A stretch of 64,000 nt of DNA, taken from assembly GCF_000147075.1 (NCBI RefSeq), contig NC_014484.1, positions 186,001 through 250,000 on the forward strand. The letters run 5' to 3'. Within the stretch, counting starts at the first letter, position 1, and every line of letters starts with the position of its first letter. Below are positions 61,094-64,000 of the stretch, one piece after another. The position numbers were made by a program, and so were the translations under genes. Source of the stretch: Spirochaeta thermophila DSM 6192. GTDB taxonomy: Bacteria > Spirochaetota > Spirochaetia > Winmispirales > Winmispiraceae. The notes beneath the pieces are model-generated. The model had not been told where the DNA came from and did not search any database. It saw nothing but the letters and a program-made list of their open reading frames with translations.

Positions 61094-62197
61094 ATGAAAG
61101 GCAGTGGTGTCTTGGCGTGTCTCCTCCTCTCCGTCGGCGCGCTCGGAGGACTCGATCTCTCTCTTTCCTCGGACGACCTTCTCGTCGAACAGGCCCTGGA
61201 GGGGGGGTATCACCTCTGGATCAGGAAGAAACCGGACATCGCCTCGGTCCTGCTCACGGAGTCCACGGAGGACCCAGCGAGAAAGGTGGCATCCTACGCC
61301 TTCCGCACCACGGTGTACAATCCCGTGAACGGGGACGAGCGGCGGATCCTCGACGGTGAGTTCCTCGATACCTCGAGGGGCTACCACCTGGTGGATTCAA
61401 CCCCGGAATCCCACCCTGTCTTTGGCGAGGCCTTTCACATCTTTATCCCGTACGTGGTGATCTACGGCTATCCATGGTCGCGTTCGGGTGAGCTCCTCGT
61501 GGTGGACGGGACCTACCTCAATGTGCGCACCTTCGAGAAGCGCTATGCCGACTACACCGGGGCCTTCCAGGACAATCCCTTCATCCTCAGGGTGATACAG
61601 AAGCCGTTCGAGGGCCCCCCTGAGGAGAACTACATGCCCGCGGCCGTGGAGAGTTTCAGGAAGCTCGCCGAGGAGAGCCGGACTCCCCTCCTCTATTCCA
61701 CGGGACAGGAGGATGTGCTCAAGAGGATAGAGGAGGTGCTCTCGGAGAGGGAGGGGGACACCCTCGACCTGGTGGTCGTGCTCGATACCACACAGAGCAT
61801 GGAAGACGATATTCCATACGTGAAACGGGAGCTCGGGCCGCTCGTCCGACGTGTGTGTGCCCCCTACCGGAGCGTGAGGATAGGTGTGGTGCTCTACAAG
61901 GATTACATGGAGGAATATCTCAACAAGGTGATACCGTTCGAGAGGGATATGGGGGAGTTCCAGCGCCTCGTCCAGGGCATAAGGGTCTCAGGCGGGCGGG
62001 ATCTCCCCGAGGCGGTCCATGAGGCCTTGTATGCGGCCCTCGTCCGATTCGACTGGCAGGCCGAGGACAGGAAGATCATACTGGTGGGAGACGCACCTCC
62101 TCATCCCAGACCCCGTGGGGCGGTCACCGAGGAGATGGTACGCCGGGAGGCGGAGAGGAAGAAGGTGCGGATCTACCCCGTGCTCCTCCCCCAGTAG
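61094..62197 (+). CDS. Exported von Willebrand factor A-domain protein
   Basis: A 367-residue exported protein. MKGSGVLACLLLSVGALGG is a signal peptide. Residues about 30-210 are a beta-rich domain of no known family. The C-terminal VWA domain has a MIDAS-like LVVVLDTTQSMEDDIPYV (DxTxS in place of DxSxS), a conserved Thr/Gly region at RVSGGRDLPEAVHEALYAAL and the last strand KIILVGDAPPH. The start is uncertain: a GTG at 61073 is in frame but lacks a ribosome site and would bury the signal peptide, so ATG 61094 is preferred. It converges with a TPR lipoprotein one base away. Confidence 0.82.
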   Translation: MKGSGVLACLLLSVGALGGLDLSLSSDDLLVEQALEGGYHLWIRKKPDIASVLLTESTEDPARKVASYAFRTTVYNPVNGDERRILDGEFLDTSRGYHLVDSTPESHPVFGEAFHIFIPYVVIYGYPWSRSGELLVVDGTYLNVRTFEKRYADYTGAFQDNPFILRVIQKPFEGPPEENYMPAAVESFRKLAEESRTPLLYSTGQEDVLKRIEEVLSEREGDTLDLVVVLDTTQSMEDDIPYVKRELGPLVRRVCAPYRSVRIGVVLYKDYMEEYLNKVIPFERDMGEFQRLVQGIRVSGGRDLPEAVHEALYAALVRFDWQAEDRKIILVGDAPPHPRPRGAVTEEMVRREAERKKVRIYPVLLPQ

Positions 62198-62198
62198 G

Positions 62199-62612
62199 TC
62201 AGGAACCCTGTGCCTCCTGTTCGGCTTCCTTCTCCTGGATCCAGGAGAGGTGTTTCTCGGAGAGGACCTTGATCCAGAGGGGAAGCGAGGTTCCCTCCTG
62301 CGTGTCATAGTAGGACAGGATGGTGAGGAAGAGGTCCTTCGCTTCTCCGTAGAGCCCCTGTTTGTAGTAGATGTGGGCGATCTCGTACTCCGCGGCGGCC
62401 CGTCCCTCGAGATCGTCGGGATAGCGTTCGAGGACCGTCTGATAGTAGAGGAGCGCCGTCTGTTCGTCCCCCCGATCGACGGCCTCCTGTGCCCGCTGGA
62501 AGAGCTCTTCCCGGGAAAGACCCTCGGGGATCTCGGGCGGGGTGCTCTTGCATGCACCTGTCGAGAGGATCGTGATCACAAGGACGCCGACCAGAAACGC
62601 TGTACGCCGCAT
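62199..62612 (-). CDS. Small TPR lipoprotein
   Basis: A 137-residue lipoprotein. MRRTAFLVGVLVITILSTGA is the signal peptide, with Cys 21 as lipidation site. Residues about 35-115 are TPR helices (LFQRAQEAVDRGDEQTALLY, AEYEIAHIYYKQGLYGEAKD). The plan resembles BamD or YbgF-type periplasmic scaffolds but it is too short for either. ATG 62612 follows GGAGG. It lies 20 bases downstream of a cysteine-rich protein gene and is probably co-transcribed. Confidence 0.8.
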   Translation of the reverse strand: MRRTAFLVGVLVITILSTGACKSTPPEIPEGLSREELFQRAQEAVDRGDEQTALLYYQTVLERYPDDLEGRAAAEYEIAHIYYKQGLYGEAKDLFLTILSYYDTQEGTSLPLWIKVLSEKHLSWIQEKEAEQEAQGS

Positions 62613-62632
62613 CGCATGCCTCCACCTGATGG

Positions 62633-62938
62633 TTAGGATGAAATCTCGTAGGGGTCGTCCTGCACGGGAAGGGTCTTCTTGAGTTCCCTGAGAAACTCCT
62701 CCTCGTCTCCCATCGGTTCATAGGCCTCACATTCCGTCATCACCCTTCTCATGACGGTGGAGAGGCGGTAGAGCTTCTCGGCACCCATCTTCTTCCTCCA
62801 TTTGCCCGCAGCACAACGTACCCTGAGCAGGTACCCCCCTCCGGTTGGTTCTGCAGACACCTTGCAGTGAATGCAGTTTGCACAGTAGATCTTCTTCTTT
62901 TTCTCTCTGGATGAGAGAGTGGAACCCGACTTTCCCAT
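62633..62938 (-). CDS. Small cysteine-rich, probably zinc-binding protein
   Basis: A 101-residue basic protein. KKKKIYCANCIHCKVSAE gives a C-x2-C-x2-C cluster. Two more Cys follow in LRVRCAAGKW and MTECEAYEPMG. The spacing suggests a zinc site. ATG 62938 is immediately preceded by AAGGGGGGAGG; an ATG at 62971 lies between the -35 and -10 boxes and is rejected. I do not recognise the family. Confidence 0.72.
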   Translation of the reverse strand: MGKSGSTLSSREKKKKIYCANCIHCKVSAEPTGGGYLLRVRCAAGKWRKKMGAEKLYRLSTVMRRVMTECEAYEPMGDEEEFLRELKKTLPVQDDPYEISS

Positions 62939-62958
62939 CCTCCCCCCTTGGCACCGGT

Positions 62959-62988
62959 ATACTACTATCATCGTGGTTTACCGGTCAA
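62959..62988 (-). promoter_or_regulatory. Promoter of the cysteine-rich and TPR genes
   Basis: TTGACC (62988-62983), 18 bp, TAGTAT (62964-62959) on the minus strand. The leader of about 14 bases consists mainly of the ribosome site. Confidence 0.68.
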
Positions 62989-63006
62989 TAGTTTAGATAT
63001 ATCTCT

Positions 63007-63034
63007 TTTACATGTAACGAGCTTCTGATATACT
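63007..63034 (+). promoter_or_regulatory. Promoter of the DUF554 gene, predicting a leaderless transcript
   Basis: TTTACA (63007-63012), 16 bp, TATACT (63029-63034). Seven bases (ACGCTTC) separate the -10 from the ATG, so +1 should fall at about 63041 and no Shine-Dalgarno exists. Confidence 0.75.
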
Positions 63035-63041
63035 ACGCTTC

Positions 63042-63728
63042 ATGATAGCGACGTTCGTGAACATGGTGACGGTGATCGTGGGATCCCTGCTGGGGCTTCT
63101 GTTCCATGCGAGGATCTCGGAGGACTTCAAAAAGGTGGTCTACCAGGGGGTGGGGATCTTCACCCTGGTGATCGGGTTGAGCATGGCCCTCGAGAGCCAG
63201 CGGGTGCTCTGGATGGCCCTTTCCCTCGTCGCGGGAGGGATCCTCGGCACGTGGTGGGACATAGAGGGAGGGATCTACCGCTTCGGGGAGTTCCTCAAGC
63301 GCAGGGTGGCGCGGGCGGAGGGTGAGAGTACCTTCGCCTCGGGGTTCCTCGACGCCTCCATCCTGTTCTGCGTGGGTGCCATGACCCTGGTGGGGGCCTT
63401 CAAGGCCGGGACCGAGGGGGATTACACCCTCCTCCTCACCAAGTCGGTGATGGACGGCTTCATGGCCATCCTCCTCACCGCGGCCCTGGGGATGGGGGTG
63501 GCCTTCTCCGCCCTCACCATACTGGTGTATCAGGGGGGGCTCACCCTGCTCTCGGGGTTCCTCCAGCCTCTCGTCACGGAGACGATCCTCAATGAGGTGA
63601 CAGGGGTGGGAGGGGCCATGGTGATGATGATAGGTCTCAACCTCCTGGGAGTGACCAGGATCAAGACCGGCAACTTCTTTCCCGCCCTCATCCTGGTGGT
63701 CCCCCTCTGTTTCGTGCCCTGGTTTTGA
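63042..63728 (+). CDS. DUF554 (YqgA-like) membrane protein
   Basis: A 228-residue protein with about seven membrane helices. MIATFVNMVTVIVGSLLGLL is the typical family start. GVGIFTLVIGLSMAL, FVGAMTLVGA-like FCVGAMTLVGAFKAGTEGDY and KSVMDGFMAILLTAALGMGV follow. The family's function is unknown; it occurs as stand-alone genes in many bacteria. There is no Shine-Dalgarno upstream. Confidence 0.93.
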   Translation: MIATFVNMVTVIVGSLLGLLFHARISEDFKKVVYQGVGIFTLVIGLSMALESQRVLWMALSLVAGGILGTWWDIEGGIYRFGEFLKRRVARAEGESTFASGFLDASILFCVGAMTLVGAFKAGTEGDYTLLLTKSVMDGFMAILLTAALGMGVAFSALTILVYQGGLTLLSGFLQPLVTETILNEVTGVGGAMVMMIGLNLLGVTRIKTGNFFPALILVVPLCFVPWF

Positions 63729-63742
63729 TGGTTGTATGTGGA

Positions 63743-63769
63743 AGGGGGCGAGGGGTTCCCTCGCCCCCT
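63743..63769. terminator. Convergent hairpin between DUF554 and hom
   Basis: A 12-bp perfect stem AGGGGGCGAGGG/CCCTCGCCCCCT with a three-base loop (GTT). No T run follows on either strand. It overlaps the hom stop codon by two bases. Confidence 0.6.
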
Positions 63770-64000
63770 ATCCTATGGACTCTTCGTGTTCGTCCACGAT
63801 GGGGATGATGACGGGTCGCTCGTGTACCGTGGGAAGGTTCCCTATGCGGTCCGCCGCCTCCTGAACACGGGCTTCTCCCACCGTGTGGGTGATGATCACG
63901 ATGGGCACGTGGTTCGTGCTCCTGCCCTCGGGGACTTCCTTCTGGAGCACGGAGGAGATGCTGATGTCGTGCTCTCCCAGGATACCGGTGATCCGGGCGA
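63768..64000 (-). CDS. hom: Homoserine dehydrogenase (C-terminal ACT part, cut by window edge)
   Basis: The last ~76 residues are visible. RITGILGEHDISISSVLQKE, then VPIVIITHTVGEARVQEAAD, is the ACT regulatory domain that ends bacterial homoserine dehydrogenases of the Thr-inhibited type. The enzyme makes homoserine for Thr, Met and Ile synthesis. The catalytic domain lies outside the window, so the name depends on this domain only. Confidence 0.82.
   Translation of the reverse strand, partial: ARITGILGEHDISISSVLQKEVPEGRSTNHVPIVIITHTVGEARVQEAADRIGNLPTVHERPVIIPIVDEHEESIG

Overview
The window is about 60% G+C bacterial chromosome, densely packed, with genes on both strands and no recognisable phage, plasmid, insertion sequence or CRISPR. 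It looks like a free-living spirochaete of the Spirochaeta/Winmispira thermophila type. That assignment rests on a probable periplasmic-flagellar collar protein (FlcA-like), a FlgM-type anti-sigma factor, several large Ig-like lipoproteins and treponeme-style small surface proteins; it comes from family knowledge, not from a search.

Layout. 1-2258: the minus-strand rex-serC-serA operon, with a Rex-type operator over its own promoter. 2530-17114: two giant Ig-repeat surface proteins, one a 2835-residue lipoprotein and one an Ig array ending in a putative outer-membrane barrel, with a solute-binding-like membrane protein between them. 17329-27533: an Hsp70-like/LysM envelope protein, TrmJ, AspS, a CDF metal exporter, a zinc-ribbon protein, RsmI, FlgM, a metal-site-less iron-ADH relative, a SpoU methylase, OsmC, glutaredoxin and an HDOD regulator. 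27638-33241: a Lon-family protease, Nudix hydrolase, nitroreductase, GlyA and a small membrane protein. 33393-42613: two tandem paralogous Ig-like lipoproteins, followed by two tRNA-Arg genes on the other strand. 42882-50509: a CBM48-type secreted protein, the FlcA-like TPR protein, IlvE, ManC and a beta-rich outer-membrane protein behind a consensus promoter. 50614-57479: the trp operon in the order trpE-trpGD-trpCF-trpB-trpA, then thioredoxin. 57476-64000: a lamin-tail-like lipoprotein, a cyclic-nucleotide-binding regulator, GlmS, a VWA protein, a TPR lipoprotein, a cysteine-rich protein, DUF554 and the C-terminal end of homoserine dehydrogenase.

Themes. Amino-acid metabolism (Ser, Gly, Trp, branched-chain, homoserine) and envelope building dominate. 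The four giant Ig proteins occupy about 22.6 kb, over a third of the window, and look like one expanded surface-protein family. Transcription signals are unusually readable. Many genes have near-consensus -35/-10 pairs, and at least five (rex, aspS, the zinc-ribbon gene, the lamin-tail lipoprotein, DUF554) have a -10 box placed so that transcription should start on or one base before the start codon, with no Shine-Dalgarno sequence. This suggests regular use of leaderless mRNAs. Convergent gene ends are very tight; two pairs share a CTAG double stop.
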